Source: JABFSM01 sp052389555
GTDB lineage: Bacteria; Gemmatimonadota; Gemmatimonadetes; Gemmatimonadales; GWC2-71-9
NCBI GenBank assembly: GCA_052389555.1
Contig: JBQTHV010000036.1
Coordinates: 1 to 64,000, forward strand
DNA: 64,000 bases
Direction of reading: 5' to 3'
A program made the position numbers and the translations under genes. Shown one piece after another: positions 32,978 through 41,573 of this stretch; within the stretch, counting starts at the first letter, position 1, and every line of letters starts with the position of its first letter. The notes under the pieces were generated by a model. That model saw nothing but the letters and a program-made list of their open reading frames with translations, did not search any database and had not been told where the DNA came from.

Positions 32978-34396
32978 TCACCCGCCTCCCGGTTCCCCTT
33001 TCCCGCCCGGCACGCCGAGCTCGGTCATCGCGCGGAGATCCAGGACCTCTTCCAAGTCCCGCCCGGCCAGGAGGCCCCGCTGGATCACCAGGTCCCGCAC
33101 CGTGAGGCCGCGGGCCAGCGCCTCCTTGGCCAGCCGGGCCGCCTCGGCGTATCCAATCCGCGGCGCCAGCGCGGTGACCAGCGCGGGACTCTGCTCCAGC
33201 CACCAGGCGCACCGGGCCGGGTCGGCCTCGATCCCTCGCACGCAGCGCTCGTCGAACACCCGGCTCGCGTTGGCGAGGATGATGAGCGCGAACAGCAGGT
33301 TGTGCGCGATCACCGGCATCATCACGTTCAGCTCGAGCTGCCCGGCTTCCGACGCCAGCGCCACGGTTTGGTCCAGCCCCAGCACCTGCAAGCACACCTG
33401 ATTCACCATCTCGGCGATCGAGGGATTGATCTTACCGGGCATGATGCTCGAGCCGGGCTGCACCGAGGGCAGCACGATTTCGGCGAGCCCGGTACGCGGC
33501 CCCGACGCGAGGAGGCGCACATCGTTGGCGATCTTGTTGAGATCGAGGACGTAGGCGCGGAGCGCGCCGCTCAGCGTGGCCAGGTCGCCCATGGACTGCA
33601 TCAGCTGGACTCGATCGATGCCGGGCCGAAGGTCCATGCCCGTCAGGGCCCGCAGGTGCTCGACGATCCGCTGGGGATACGCGAGCTCGGCATTGAGTCC
33701 GGTCCCCACCGCCGTGCCCCCGATGTTGAGCTCCCGAAGCCATTCGGCGGCCTCCCCCAGCTTGGCCCGATGGCGGGACACGGTGTGCCCATACGCGGTG
33801 AATTCCTGGCCGAGCCGGATCGGGGTGGCATCCTGGAGATGGGTGCGACCGGCTTTGACCACGTCATCGAACTCGGCGCCTTTTGCCTGGAGCGACCCGG
33901 CCAGACCTTCCATGGCGTCGAGCAGCTGCGGCAGGGTGGCGAGCGTAGCCAGCCGAATCGCGGTGGGGATCACGTCGTTGGTGCTCTGTGCCATGTTGAC
34001 GTGATCGTTGGGATGCACCGGCGCGTAGCTCCCTCGCGCCGCGCCGAGCAATTCGTTCGCCCGATTGGCCAGCACCTCGTTACAGTTCATGTTGTGGCTG
34101 GTACCGGCGCCGGCCTGATAGACGTCGACGACGAATTGCTCGCGGTGCTGGCCGGCCAGAACTTCGTCGGCCGCCCGCACAATCGCCTCGGCGAGGTGCG
34201 ACGGTAACCGGCCGGTGTCGCGATGGGTCAGGGCGGCGGCCTTCTTGATCCAGACAACTGCGTCGACGAATGCCGGAAGCGGCCGGAGCCCGGAGATCGG
34301 GAAGTTCTCTACCGCCCGCAGGGTCTGGATGCCATACAGGGCATCGGCGGGTACCTTCATCTCGCCAAGCGGGTCCTTCTCGATCCGAAAGCTCAT
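32978..34396 (-). CDS. aspA: Aspartate ammonia-lyase
   Basis: It interconverts aspartate with fumarate and ammonia. The fumarase/aspartase signature GSSIMPGKINPS is present. YQAGAGTSHNMNCNEVLANRA, YGIQTLRAVENF and GGTAVGTGLN favour aspartase over fumarase. 472 residues. Fumarase remains possible because the signature is shared. It converges with the secreted protein gene, leaving 10 bp between stops. Confidence 0.82.
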   Translation of the reverse strand: MSFRIEKDPLGEMKVPADALYGIQTLRAVENFPISGLRPLPAFVDAVVWIKKAAALTHRDTGRLPSHLAEAIVRAADEVLAGQHREQFVVDVYQAGAGTSHNMNCNEVLANRANELLGAARGSYAPVHPNDHVNMAQSTNDVIPTAIRLATLATLPQLLDAMEGLAGSLQAKGAEFDDVVKAGRTHLQDATPIRLGQEFTAYGHTVSRHRAKLGEAAEWLRELNIGGTAVGTGLNAELAYPQRIVEHLRALTGMDLRPGIDRVQLMQSMGDLATLSGALRAYVLDLNKIANDVRLLASGPRTGLAEIVLPSVQPGSSIMPGKINPSIAEMVNQVCLQVLGLDQTVALASEAGQLELNVMMPVIAHNLLFALIILANASRVFDERCVRGIEADPARCAWWLEQSPALVTALAPRIGYAEAARLAKEALARGLTVRDLVIQRGLLAGRDLEEVLDLRAMTELGVPGGKGEPGGG

Positions 34397-34440
34397 GCCC
34401 GGCTGTACTCCACGCCCAACGGTCGAGGAACCCTGCCCTG

Positions 34441-34764
34441 ATGGCCGATCATTTCTTCTCCCTCTCGGGATGTGCCACCTACCGGGCCGACCGGTTCGTC
34501 AAGCTGGACCTGGTGGCGGGACGAACGCTTTTCCTCGGACTGAACTGCTTTGAAGACGGGCAATCGCAAGCCGTCCATACGCATGGTGGCGCGGACAAAT
34601 TCTATCTGATCCTCTCGGGGAACGCGAGGATGATCGTGGGCGAGCACACCGTGGACGCCGGTCCCAATACGCTGGTCTGGGCGCCGGTGGGGGTACCGCA
34701 CGGCGTGGAACGGGCGTACGGGCGAACCCTGATGCTCGTCGGGATGGCGCCGCCGCCGGGTTAG
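34441..34764 (+). CDS. Small cupin-domain protein
   Basis: A 107-residue single-domain cupin: HTHGGADKFYLILSGNARM (metal-ligand motif 1) and APVGVPHGVERA (motif 2). The substrate is unknown. The stop TAG lies within GGGTTAGG and overlaps the convergent metallo-hydrolase stop by 4 bp. It diverges from aspA. Confidence 0.78.
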   Translation: MADHFFSLSGCATYRADRFVKLDLVAGRTLFLGLNCFEDGQSQAVHTHGGADKFYLILSGNARMIVGEHTVDAGPNTLVWAPVGVPHGVERAYGRTLMLVGMAPPPG

Positions 34765-35390
34765 GTGAGGAACGGGTTGGTAGCCCGCTCCTGCCCGATC
34801 GTCGTCGGGGGGCCATGGCCGGGGTAGACGACCGTATCATCCGCCAGCGAAAACAGCTCCCGCCGGATGCTCGCCAGGAGCGTCTCGTGATCGCCACCGG
34901 GCAGATCGGTCCGGCCGATCGACCCCTGGAACAGGACATCGCCGGCTAGCACGGCGCCCGGCACGACGAAACAGACATGCCCGGGCGTGTGGCCCGGGAC
35001 ATGACGGACCTCCACGTCGACTCCGCCGATGCGGAGTCGATCCCCATGGCTCAGGGCGTGGTCAGGAGGGGGCAGCGGTGGTACTCGCACTCCAAGCCAC
35101 ATTGCCTGCTGGGTCACCCCGTCATAGAGCGGCCGATCAGCGGGATGCAGCCAGATCGGCGCCCCGGTCGCTTCGCGAATCGCAGCCACCCCGTGGATGT
35201 GGTCGAGGTGCGCGTGGGTCAGCCAGATCGCGGTGATCTGCCGGCTCCGCCGCGCGGTTTCGGCGAGAAAACGCGCGGTCTCCTCTCCGGGATCGACCAC
35301 AACGGTATCCGGGTGCTCCGGATCGCAGACCAGATAGCAGTTCTCGGCGAAACTGCCGTTGGGAATGAGGACAATCTCGAGCGAGGCCAC
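34761..35390 (-). CDS. Metallo-beta-lactamase-fold hydrolase (glyoxalase II-like)
   Basis: The MBL metal motif THAHLDHIHG is followed by further histidine and aspartate ligands in PGHTPGHVCFV and LAGDVLF. GTG 35390 was chosen because it follows the trxB stop closely and gives MASLEIVLIPNGSFAENCYLV, a typical start. The frame extends 27 codons upstream inside trxB. About 209 residues, probably a thioester hydrolase of glyoxalase II type. Confidence 0.85.
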   Translation of the reverse strand: MASLEIVLIPNGSFAENCYLVCDPEHPDTVVVDPGEETARFLAETARRSRQITAIWLTHAHLDHIHGVAAIREATGAPIWLHPADRPLYDGVTQQAMWLGVRVPPLPPPDHALSHGDRLRIGGVDVEVRHVPGHTPGHVCFVVPGAVLAGDVLFQGSIGRTDLPGGDHETLLASIRRELFSLADDTVVYPGHGPPTTIGQERATNPFLT

Positions 35391-35394
35391 GAGC

Positions 35395-36351
35395 TCAGGC
35401 TGCGCCGGCCACCACTTTCGCCTTGCGCTCGGTGAGGTACTTCTCGACCGCGATGGCCGCCGTGGTGGCATCGCCGACCGCGGTGGTCACCTGGCGGGTG
35501 AGCTGAACTCGTAAGTCGCCGGCGGCGAACAGGCCGGGGATCGACGTCATCATGCGATCATCGGTCAGGAGATACCCCGCCGCGTCGTGGGCAACGTGAT
35601 CCTTGACGAGCCAGCTATTGGGCGTGAATCCGATAAACACGAAACAGCCGGACACCGGCAGCCGGGACCGCGCGCCGGTGACCGCATGCTCCAGCTCGAG
35701 ATGGCGAAGCCCGGTCTGGTTGCCCACCATCTCGGTGACCCGGGAATTCCACAGGATCTCGATCTTGGGATTCTTGAAGACCCGGTCCTGGAGGAGTTTG
35801 GAGGCGCGGAATTCATCCCGCCGATGGACCAGGAAGACCCGTTCGGCGTAGCGGGTTAGGTAGTCGGCTTCCTCCACCGCCGCGTCGCCCCCCCCGACCA
35901 CCGCGATGCGCTCGCCCTTGAAGAAGGCCCCGTCGCACACCGCGCAGTAGGAGACTCCCTTCCCGGCATATTCCAGCTCGCCGGGCACCCCCAGCTTGGT
36001 GGGGGTGCCGCCGGCGGTCAGAATCACCGCCGGGGCGTGGTATTCGGTTCCCGAGCTCGTGGTGACCCGGAACGCGCCGTCGCTCAGGTGATGGATCCCC
36101 TCCGCGTGCTCCATCCGGATGTCCGCGCCAAACGCCTTGGCGTGTTCCTCCATTTTCGCGGCCAAGTCGGGACCCAGGATACTCACGAAGCCCGGATAGT
36201 CTTCGATCTTTTCGGTGTTGAGCAGCTCGCCGCCGGGAATCCCCCGCTCCAGCACGACGGTCCTGAGCATACCACGGCCGGCGTAGAGTGCAGCACAGAG
36301 ACCCGCCGGTCCGGCGCCGACGATGATGACGTCGAAGTTTTCGGAGGGCAT
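35395..36351 (-). CDS. trxB: Thioredoxin reductase
   Basis: An FAD/NADPH disulfide reductase. FAD motif GAGPAGLCAALYAGR (12-26), redox CAVC at 136-139, NADPH motif VVGGGDAAVEEADYL and the C-terminal GLFAAGDLR are in the right order. 318 residues. It reduces thioredoxin in the cytosol. It is followed within 4 bp by the MBL hydrolase. Confidence 0.95.
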   Translation of the reverse strand: MPSENFDVIIVGAGPAGLCAALYAGRGMLRTVVLERGIPGGELLNTEKIEDYPGFVSILGPDLAAKMEEHAKAFGADIRMEHAEGIHHLSDGAFRVTTSSGTEYHAPAVILTAGGTPTKLGVPGELEYAGKGVSYCAVCDGAFFKGERIAVVGGGDAAVEEADYLTRYAERVFLVHRRDEFRASKLLQDRVFKNPKIEILWNSRVTEMVGNQTGLRHLELEHAVTGARSRLPVSGCFVFIGFTPNSWLVKDHVAHDAAGYLLTDDRMMTSIPGLFAAGDLRVQLTRQVTTAVGDATTAAIAVEKYLTERKAKVVAGAA

Positions 36352-36375
36352 TGCTGAAATATAGCCATTGGTTAT

Positions 36376-36408
36376 CGGTCTTCGGTCTTCAGTCTTCAGT
36401 CCTCAGTC
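36376..36408. repeat. Degenerate tandem repeat (GGTCTTC/AGTCTTC words) at the PHP gene end
   Basis: Six- to seven-base words (CGGTCTT, CAGTCTT, CAGTCCT) run together. They encode the last residues of the PHP protein (LRTED) and its stop. Similar words are found at 46856-46925. Confidence 0.8.
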
Positions 36409-37231
36409 GCCGATCCAACAACTCCAGCCACTCCAGGGGGACTTCCTGCGACCCGATCATGGCGTGGCTCGCTTCGGGATTGTCCTCGCCGTGCCAATCG
36501 CTTCCCCCGGTGCGCGACAGGTCGAGCGGCTGGGCTAGTCCCGTGAGACGGTCTCGGAACTCTCCCGAGTGCGCAGGATGCCGGATCTCCACCGCATCGA
36601 GCCCTTCTGCTTTGAACGTCTCGAGGATCGCGCGAGTGGCATGCGCCCGGAGATGCGCGGCGGAGACCAAGCCACCGACGCGATGCACCTGGTCGGCCAC
36701 CTCGCGGAAGGAGGGCAACCGTTTCTCCACGTAGGCCCGCCGCCCCTTCGCGAGCCATAGCTTGAACGCTTCCTCGACACTGGCGACTTTGCCCAGGCGC
36801 ACCAGGGCGCGAGCCAAGTGGGGGCGGCCCATCGCCCCCGATCCGGTTTCCGCCGCGAGGTCTTCGAACGAGACATCAACCCCCCAGGCTTGCAGCCCTT
36901 CCACCATCTCCCGTCCTCGCCGAATCCGGTCTTCTCGACAGCGGTGGAGAAACGCCGCCAGAACCGGGTCCTCGGCTCGGAGGAAGTACCCCAGCACGTG
37001 CATCTCGCCCCACGGGGCCGCGGTGGAGAACTCGCAACCGCCCACCACTCGCACGCCAAGCCGTTCCCCTTCGGCCACCGCTTCCGCGACTCCAGCGACG
37101 CTGTCATGATCGGTGAGCGCGACCGCGGCCAGGCCAAGCCCGGCGGCCCGCCGAATCACCGCGGCCGGCGACAACACGCCGTCGGACGCGGTGGAATGCA
37201 GATGGAGATCGATCTGCCTGGACCGGTTCAG
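36389..37231 (-). CDS. PHP-domain phosphoesterase, probable CTG start
   Basis: A YciV/RnaAM-type PHP family protein (phosphatase or 5'-nucleotidase), with metal motifs IDLHLHSTASDG (about residues 7-18), LTDHDS and GGSDWHGE. No ATG, GTG or TTG exists in frame upstream of the essential HLH motif. The best start is a CTG at 37231, which overlaps the upstream stop as CTGA. That gives MNRSRQIDLHLH, a normal N-terminus for the family, and 280 residues. Starting at GTG 37177 would lose the first metal site. The stop lies in a tandem repeat. Confidence 0.8.
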   Translation of the reverse strand: MNRSRQIDLHLHSTASDGVLSPAAVIRRAAGLGLAAVALTDHDSVAGVAEAVAEGERLGVRVVGGCEFSTAAPWGEMHVLGYFLRAEDPVLAAFLHRCREDRIRRGREMVEGLQAWGVDVSFEDLAAETGSGAMGRPHLARALVRLGKVASVEEAFKLWLAKGRRAYVEKRLPSFREVADQVHRVGGLVSAAHLRAHATRAILETFKAEGLDAVEIRHPAHSGEFRDRLTGLAQPLDLSRTGGSDWHGEDNPEASHAMIGSQEVPLEWLELLDRRLRTED

Positions 37232-37494
37232 GAGCGATACCCCAGCTCGGGTGAAGTCCAGGACGGTTGGGAGACCTTGAACAGCTCGATCAGCTCGGCA
37301 TCGCGGAGCTGAGCCAGCGATGTCTCGCGGCTCTTGGCGCCGAGCGGGGAGTACCGGGCGATGCGATCCGGAGCGGAGCCCGCTGGCAGCCGGCTAAAGC
37401 GGACCGCGAATTCGTCCTTCTCATAGACGGTGACCCGGCCGGCCGGTTCAACCGCCCAGCGTTCGCCATGAATCTCGAGGATCCGGCGAGGCAT
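37228..37494 (-). CDS. Conserved hypothetical protein, 88 residues
   Basis: A small, charged protein (RRILEIHGERWAVEPAGRVT, ARYSPLGAKSRETSLAQLRD, ELIELFKVSQPSW). It has no signal peptide or membrane segment. It sits 2 bp after the E2 stop and overlaps the PHP gene by 4 bp. I do not recognise a family. The coding pattern and tight overlaps on both sides support it being real. Confidence 0.65.
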   Translation of the reverse strand: MPRRILEIHGERWAVEPAGRVTVYEKDEFAVRFSRLPAGSAPDRIARYSPLGAKSRETSLAQLRDAELIELFKVSQPSWTSPELGYRS

Positions 37495-37496
37495 GG

Positions 37497-38948
37497 CTAC
37501 GCGAGCCCTTCCGGATCCTGCTCCAACGTCGCCCGAAGGTCAGCCAGGAAACGATCGGCGTCCGCCCCGTCCACGATCCGATGGTCGTACGACATGGCGA
37601 GCATGCCCATGGTACGAATCGCAATCGTGTCGCTGCCGTCGGGACCGGTCAGCACCACCGGCCGCTTGCCGATCGCCCCCACCGCCAGGATCGCTGACTG
37701 GGGTTGGTTGAGGACGGGCAAGCCGACGAAGGTACCGAAGACGCCGGGATTCGTGATGGTAAAGGTCCCCTTCTGCACTTCATCGGGGGAGAGCTTCTTG
37801 GCGCGGGCTCGCTCGGCCAGATCGCTGATCGCGCGGGCGATGCCGAGCAGGTTGAGCTCATCGGCTCGCCGAACGACCGGGACGATGAGTCCCCAGTCCA
37901 TCGCCACCGCGATCCCGAGATTGATTTCGGCTCGGAATATGGTGCTCTCGCCCATGACCGAAGCGTTGAGCACCGCGTGGCGCCGGAGGTTCCTGGCCAC
38001 CGCCGTGGCGATGAAGGCGAGGTACGTGAGATTGACGCCCCGTTCGGCAAACTCCGCTTTCCACTGAGACCGGAGAGCGGCAACCCTGGTGTAGTCCACC
38101 TCGATCAGGCTCTGCACGTGGGCGGACACCCGCCGCGACATCACCATGTGATCGGCGGTGAGCTTGCGGATCCGCGACCACGGCTCCACCCGATCACCTT
38201 CCCAGGGCTCCACGGCGGGGCCCGGGATGACGCGAACACCGGCACCGACCGTGAGGTCAGGCGGTTGGGCGGTTGGGCGGCCAGGCGGCTCGGCAGCAGG
38301 ACGGCCAGGCGGCTCGGCGGCCGGACGGCTCGGCGCTTCCAGGTGCGAGAGCACGTCGGACTTGGTGACCCGGCCGGCTAACCCGCTACCGGGAATCGTG
38401 GAGATATCGATGTTGTGCTCCGCGGCAATCCGGCGGACCAGCGGCGTTGATTTGGTTCGGAGTCGTTCCTCCAGGGAACTCGGTTGCTCGGGAACTGGGC
38501 GGCTGGGCGGCTGGACGGCTGGAAGGCTCGGCGGCTCGGCACTCGGCGCTCGAGGCCCGGCACTCGGCGCTCGAGGCTCGGGGCTCGGCGGCGGGGCCGC
38601 TCTGGGTTTGGCAGGTTCGGGTTTCGCCGCTTCAGCTTTCGCGGGCTCGGGCTTCGCAGGCTCTGGCTTTGCCGGCTCAGGTTTCGCGGGTTTGGCCGCC
38701 GCGGTGGCGTCGGTCTCGAGCCGCGCCACGACGGTCTGCACCGCGACGGTTTGTCCCTCCGGCACCAGGATTTCCGCGAGCACTCCGGCCACGGGTGCCG
38801 GGATCTCGGCATCGACCTTATCGGTGGAGATCTCGAAGATCGGCTCGTCCCGTCGGACCGGGTCGCCCACCTTCTTGAGCCACTTGGAGAGGGTGCCCTC
38901 CGCGATAGACTCGCCCATCTGGGGCATCACGACATCGACTCTGGCCAT
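37497..38948 (-). CDS. 2-oxoacid dehydrogenase E2 (dihydrolipoamide acyltransferase)
   Basis: It accepts an acyl group on a lipoyl lysine and transfers it to CoA. The lipoyl domain is MARVDVVMPQMGESIAEGTL with Lys44 in STDKVDAEIPAP. A long disordered linker of KPEPA repeats and Pro-Ser-Ala words follows, then a peripheral-subunit-binding domain (TPLVRRIAAEHNIDISTIPG). The catalytic domain ends with YDHRIVDGADADRF. The linker is enlarged by tandem words (38258-38337 and 38497-38592). Pyruvate, 2-oxoglutarate and branched-chain E2s cannot be separated here; no E1 or E3 is adjacent. Confidence 0.88.
   Translation of the reverse strand: MARVDVVMPQMGESIAEGTLSKWLKKVGDPVRRDEPIFEISTDKVDAEIPAPVAGVLAEILVPEGQTVAVQTVVARLETDATAAAKPAKPEPAKPEPAKPEPAKAEAAKPEPAKPRAAPPPSPEPRAPSAGPRAPSAEPPSLPAVQPPSRPVPEQPSSLEERLRTKSTPLVRRIAAEHNIDISTIPGSGLAGRVTKSDVLSHLEAPSRPAAEPPGRPAAEPPGRPTAQPPDLTVGAGVRVIPGPAVEPWEGDRVEPWSRIRKLTADHMVMSRRVSAHVQSLIEVDYTRVAALRSQWKAEFAERGVNLTYLAFIATAVARNLRRHAVLNASVMGESTIFRAEINLGIAVAMDWGLIVPVVRRADELNLLGIARAISDLAERARAKKLSPDEVQKGTFTITNPGVFGTFVGLPVLNQPQSAILAVGAIGKRPVVLTGPDGSDTIAIRTMGMLAMSYDHRIVDGADADRFLADLRATLEQDPEGLA
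38258..38337. repeat. Degenerate tandem repeat (GGCGGCTCG/AGGCGGTTG words) in the E2 linker
   Basis: Units such as GGCGGTTGG, CAGGCGGCT and CGGCGGCCG alternate. They encode RPAAEPPGRPAAEPPGR-type linker. The words reappear in 52040-52085 at the start of the serine hydrolase. Confidence 0.75.
38497..38592. repeat. Second degenerate tandem repeat in the E2 linker (GGCTCGGCG words)
   Basis: Units like GGCGGCTGG, CTCGGCGGC and ACTCGGCGCTCG repeat about eight times, encoding an Ala/Pro/Ser-rich linker (RAPSAGPRAPSAEPPS). The DNA words match the start of the serine hydrolase at 52040-52085. Confidence 0.75.
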
Positions 38949-38963
38949 GGCCTTTCTCGAACC

Positions 38964-38990
38964 GCTATCAGCTAATAGCTCCTGACTGAT
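38964..38990. repeat. Short inverted/tandem element (TATCAGCTAATAGCT)
   Basis: AGCTATTAGCTGATAGC reads on the minus strand just upstream of the E2 start. It has tandem and partly self-complementary words followed by CTGACTGA. It lies between hppA and E2, where a promoter for E2 would be expected. Confidence 0.6.
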
Positions 38991-39000
38991 CGCTGCGACC

Positions 39001-41490
39001 TCACACGGTCGCTCCCTCAATCCGCATCTTATAGAACGACCGATACACAAAGACGATCGACACGAGCAGGAACACCGCCGCGAGCACCCGGCTCAAGGTC
39101 GGCCCATTCTGGTGGGTGAGTGACACACCCAGCTCCACCGCCAGGAGTCCGAAGAGCGTGGTGAACTTGATGATCGGGTTCATGGCGACCGAGGATGTGT
39201 CCTTGAACGGATCACCCACGGTATCTCCTACGACGGTGGCCGCGTGGAGGGCAGTGCCTTTCTGCTTGAGCTCGACCTCCACGATCTTCTTCGCGTTGTC
39301 CCAGGCGCCTCCCGCGTTTGCCATGAAGACCGCCTGGAACAGGCCGAAGAGCGCGATGGACATCAGGTAGCCGACGAAGAAGAACGGCTCGATGAACGCA
39401 AAGCCCAGGGTTCCGAAGAACACCGCGAGGAAGATGTTGAACATTCCCTTTTGGGCATACTGGGTGCAGATCGCCACTACTTTCTTGCTGTCGGCCACCG
39501 ATGCCTTGGTGGTGCCTTCCAGCTTGATGTTGGCCTTGATGAATTCCACGGCCCGGTACGCCCCGGTGGTTACCGCCTGGGTCGAGGCCCCGGTGAACCA
39601 GTAGATCATCGCGCCGCCCGAGAGGAGGCCCAGCAGGAACGGGGGGTGGAGCAGCGAGAGCTTGTCGAGATTCTGGCTCAGCCCCGAGGTGAGGGCGACG
39701 ATGATCGCAAAGATCATGGTGGTCGCTCCCACCACGGCGGTTCCGATGAGGACCGGTTTGGCGGTGGCCTTGAAGGTATTCCCGGCCCCGTCGTTCTCCT
39801 CGAGCATATGCTTGGCGGCTTCGAAATTCACCTCGTATCCCTCTTCCGCTTTGATCTGGGCCGGGAGGCCCGGCACCTGCTCGATGAGCGAGAGCTCGTA
39901 GATCGACTGCGCGTTGTCGGTCACCGGGCCGTAGGAATCGACCGCAATGGTGACCGGACCCATTCCCAGGAATCCGAACGCGACCAGGCCGAACGCGAAG
40001 ACCGCCGGCGCGAGCATCATGCCGCCTAACCCGGGATTTGCGGGGTCCACCGCCGGGATGCCGGTGCTGACCAGGTAGGCGATCGCCATCAGCACCATGA
40101 TGGTGAGGCCCAGCCAGTAGGCGCTGAAGTTCCCCGCGACAAACCCGGAGAGAATGTTGAGGGACGCTCCGCCCTCCCGCGACGAGGTCACCACCTCCCG
40201 GGTGTGACGGGACTCGGTCGAGGTGAACACTTTCACGAATTCCGGAATGATCGCGCCGGCAAGCGTCCCGCAGGTGATCACGGTCGAGAGCTTCCACCAC
40301 AGGCTGCCGTCGCCGAGGTCGGGGATCAGCAGGAACGAGACGAAATAGGTCAGCGCGATCGAGACGAACGACGTCAGCCACACCAGGCTGGTGAGCGGCG
40401 TTTCGAAGTTCATCCGGTCGGCGTGACCGTACCGCGCCCGGGTGATCGCACCGTTCAACAGGTAGGAGACCCCGCTCGCGATCACCATGAGCACGCGCAT
40501 GCTGAAGATCCAGACCAGCAGCTGGACCTGCACCGCCAGATCGGGCACCGCGAGGAGGATAAAGGAGATCAGGGCGACGCCCGTCACCCCGTAGGTCTCG
40601 AAGCCGTCGGCACTCGGCCCGATCGAATCGCCGGCGTTGTCGCCGGTGCAGTCGGCGATCACTCCCGGGTTACGGGCGTCATCTTCCTTGATCTTGAACA
40701 CGATCTTCATGAGATCGGCGCCGATGTCGGCGATCTTGGTGAAGATCCCCCCGGCAATCCGGAGCGCCGACGCACCGAGCGATTCCCCGATCGCGAACCC
40801 GATGAAACAGGGCCCGGCGTACTCTCCCGGGACGAACAGCAGGATCACCAGCATGATCAGCAGCTCGACGCTGATCAGCGCCATGCCAATGCTCATGCCC
40901 GCTTTCAGCGGGATCTCGTGCAGCTGGTACGGCTTGCCCCGCAGGCTGGCGTAGGCGGTCCGGGAGTTCGCGAACGTGTTGATGCGAATGCCGAACCAGG
41001 CGACCGCGTAGCTCCCGGCGATCCCCACCAGGCTAAAGAACAGAATGATGGCAACCTTGCCGGGCGGGAAGCCGTGGGTGGGGTTCCCAGCCGCATCGGT
41101 GGTGGCGGCGAGGGTGCCGAAATACACGGCCGTGACCGCCCCAATGAACACCCACAAGATCGCCAGGAGTTTGCCCTGCTGCACGAGATACGTCTTGCAG
41201 GTCTCGTAGATCAACTCGGACATCTCCCGCATGGCTTCGTGGACCTTGAGGCCGCGAAGCTGCGAGTAGATGACCAGCCCGAAGAGGAGGCCGAGGCCGC
41301 ACACCAGGAGACCGGTGAGCAAGAGCGACCGGCCGCTCAGGCCGATGAACTGCTGGGTTCCGAGGTCAGGCACCACGAGGTTCGCCTCTCCACCAGCCGC
41401 AGGGGCCTGGGCGAGGACGACCGTTGGAATCAGAAACAGCAACAGGGTGAGGAACGGACCGAGAACTCGACGGCGAGCGCTACGAGGCAT
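39001..41490 (-). CDS. hppA: Membrane-bound proton-translocating pyrophosphatase
   Basis: It couples pyrophosphate hydrolysis to ion pumping and has about sixteen membrane helices. Catalytic motifs DCTGDNAGDSIGPSADG, VAVDSYGPVTDNAQ-like (IAVDSYGPVTDNA) and GDTVGDPFKDTSS are conserved. GNTFKATAK has Lys where K+-dependent enzymes have Ala, so it is predicted to be K+-independent. ATG 41490 yields 829 residues including an N-terminal signal-like segment (LTLLLFLIPTVVLAQA). An extra hydrophobic segment with a Glu-Ser-Arg-rich loop around ESRHTREVVTSS is usual for this branch. Confidence 0.95.
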   Translation of the reverse strand: MPRSARRRVLGPFLTLLLFLIPTVVLAQAPAAGGEANLVVPDLGTQQFIGLSGRSLLLTGLLVCGLGLLFGLVIYSQLRGLKVHEAMREMSELIYETCKTYLVQQGKLLAILWVFIGAVTAVYFGTLAATTDAAGNPTHGFPPGKVAIILFFSLVGIAGSYAVAWFGIRINTFANSRTAYASLRGKPYQLHEIPLKAGMSIGMALISVELLIMLVILLFVPGEYAGPCFIGFAIGESLGASALRIAGGIFTKIADIGADLMKIVFKIKEDDARNPGVIADCTGDNAGDSIGPSADGFETYGVTGVALISFILLAVPDLAVQVQLLVWIFSMRVLMVIASGVSYLLNGAITRARYGHADRMNFETPLTSLVWLTSFVSIALTYFVSFLLIPDLGDGSLWWKLSTVITCGTLAGAIIPEFVKVFTSTESRHTREVVTSSREGGASLNILSGFVAGNFSAYWLGLTIMVLMAIAYLVSTGIPAVDPANPGLGGMMLAPAVFAFGLVAFGFLGMGPVTIAVDSYGPVTDNAQSIYELSLIEQVPGLPAQIKAEEGYEVNFEAAKHMLEENDGAGNTFKATAKPVLIGTAVVGATTMIFAIIVALTSGLSQNLDKLSLLHPPFLLGLLSGGAMIYWFTGASTQAVTTGAYRAVEFIKANIKLEGTTKASVADSKKVVAICTQYAQKGMFNIFLAVFFGTLGFAFIEPFFFVGYLMSIALFGLFQAVFMANAGGAWDNAKKIVEVELKQKGTALHAATVVGDTVGDPFKDTSSVAMNPIIKFTTLFGLLAVELGVSLTHQNGPTLSRVLAAVFLLVSIVFVYRSFYKMRIEGATV

Positions 41491-41573
41491 CAGCCAGGGG
41501 CTCCTGGTTGGGGTCGAATCGCGGCACAAAAGTAATAGGGGTGAGGGGCCAGGGGCCGCCGGCCCGGGCTCCT

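Noticed and set aside
32978..34396. Fumarase (fumC) for the aspA gene
   Set aside because: The N-terminal YGIQTLRAVENF and the VYQAGAGTSHNMN region fit aspartase better, though the catalytic signature is shared.
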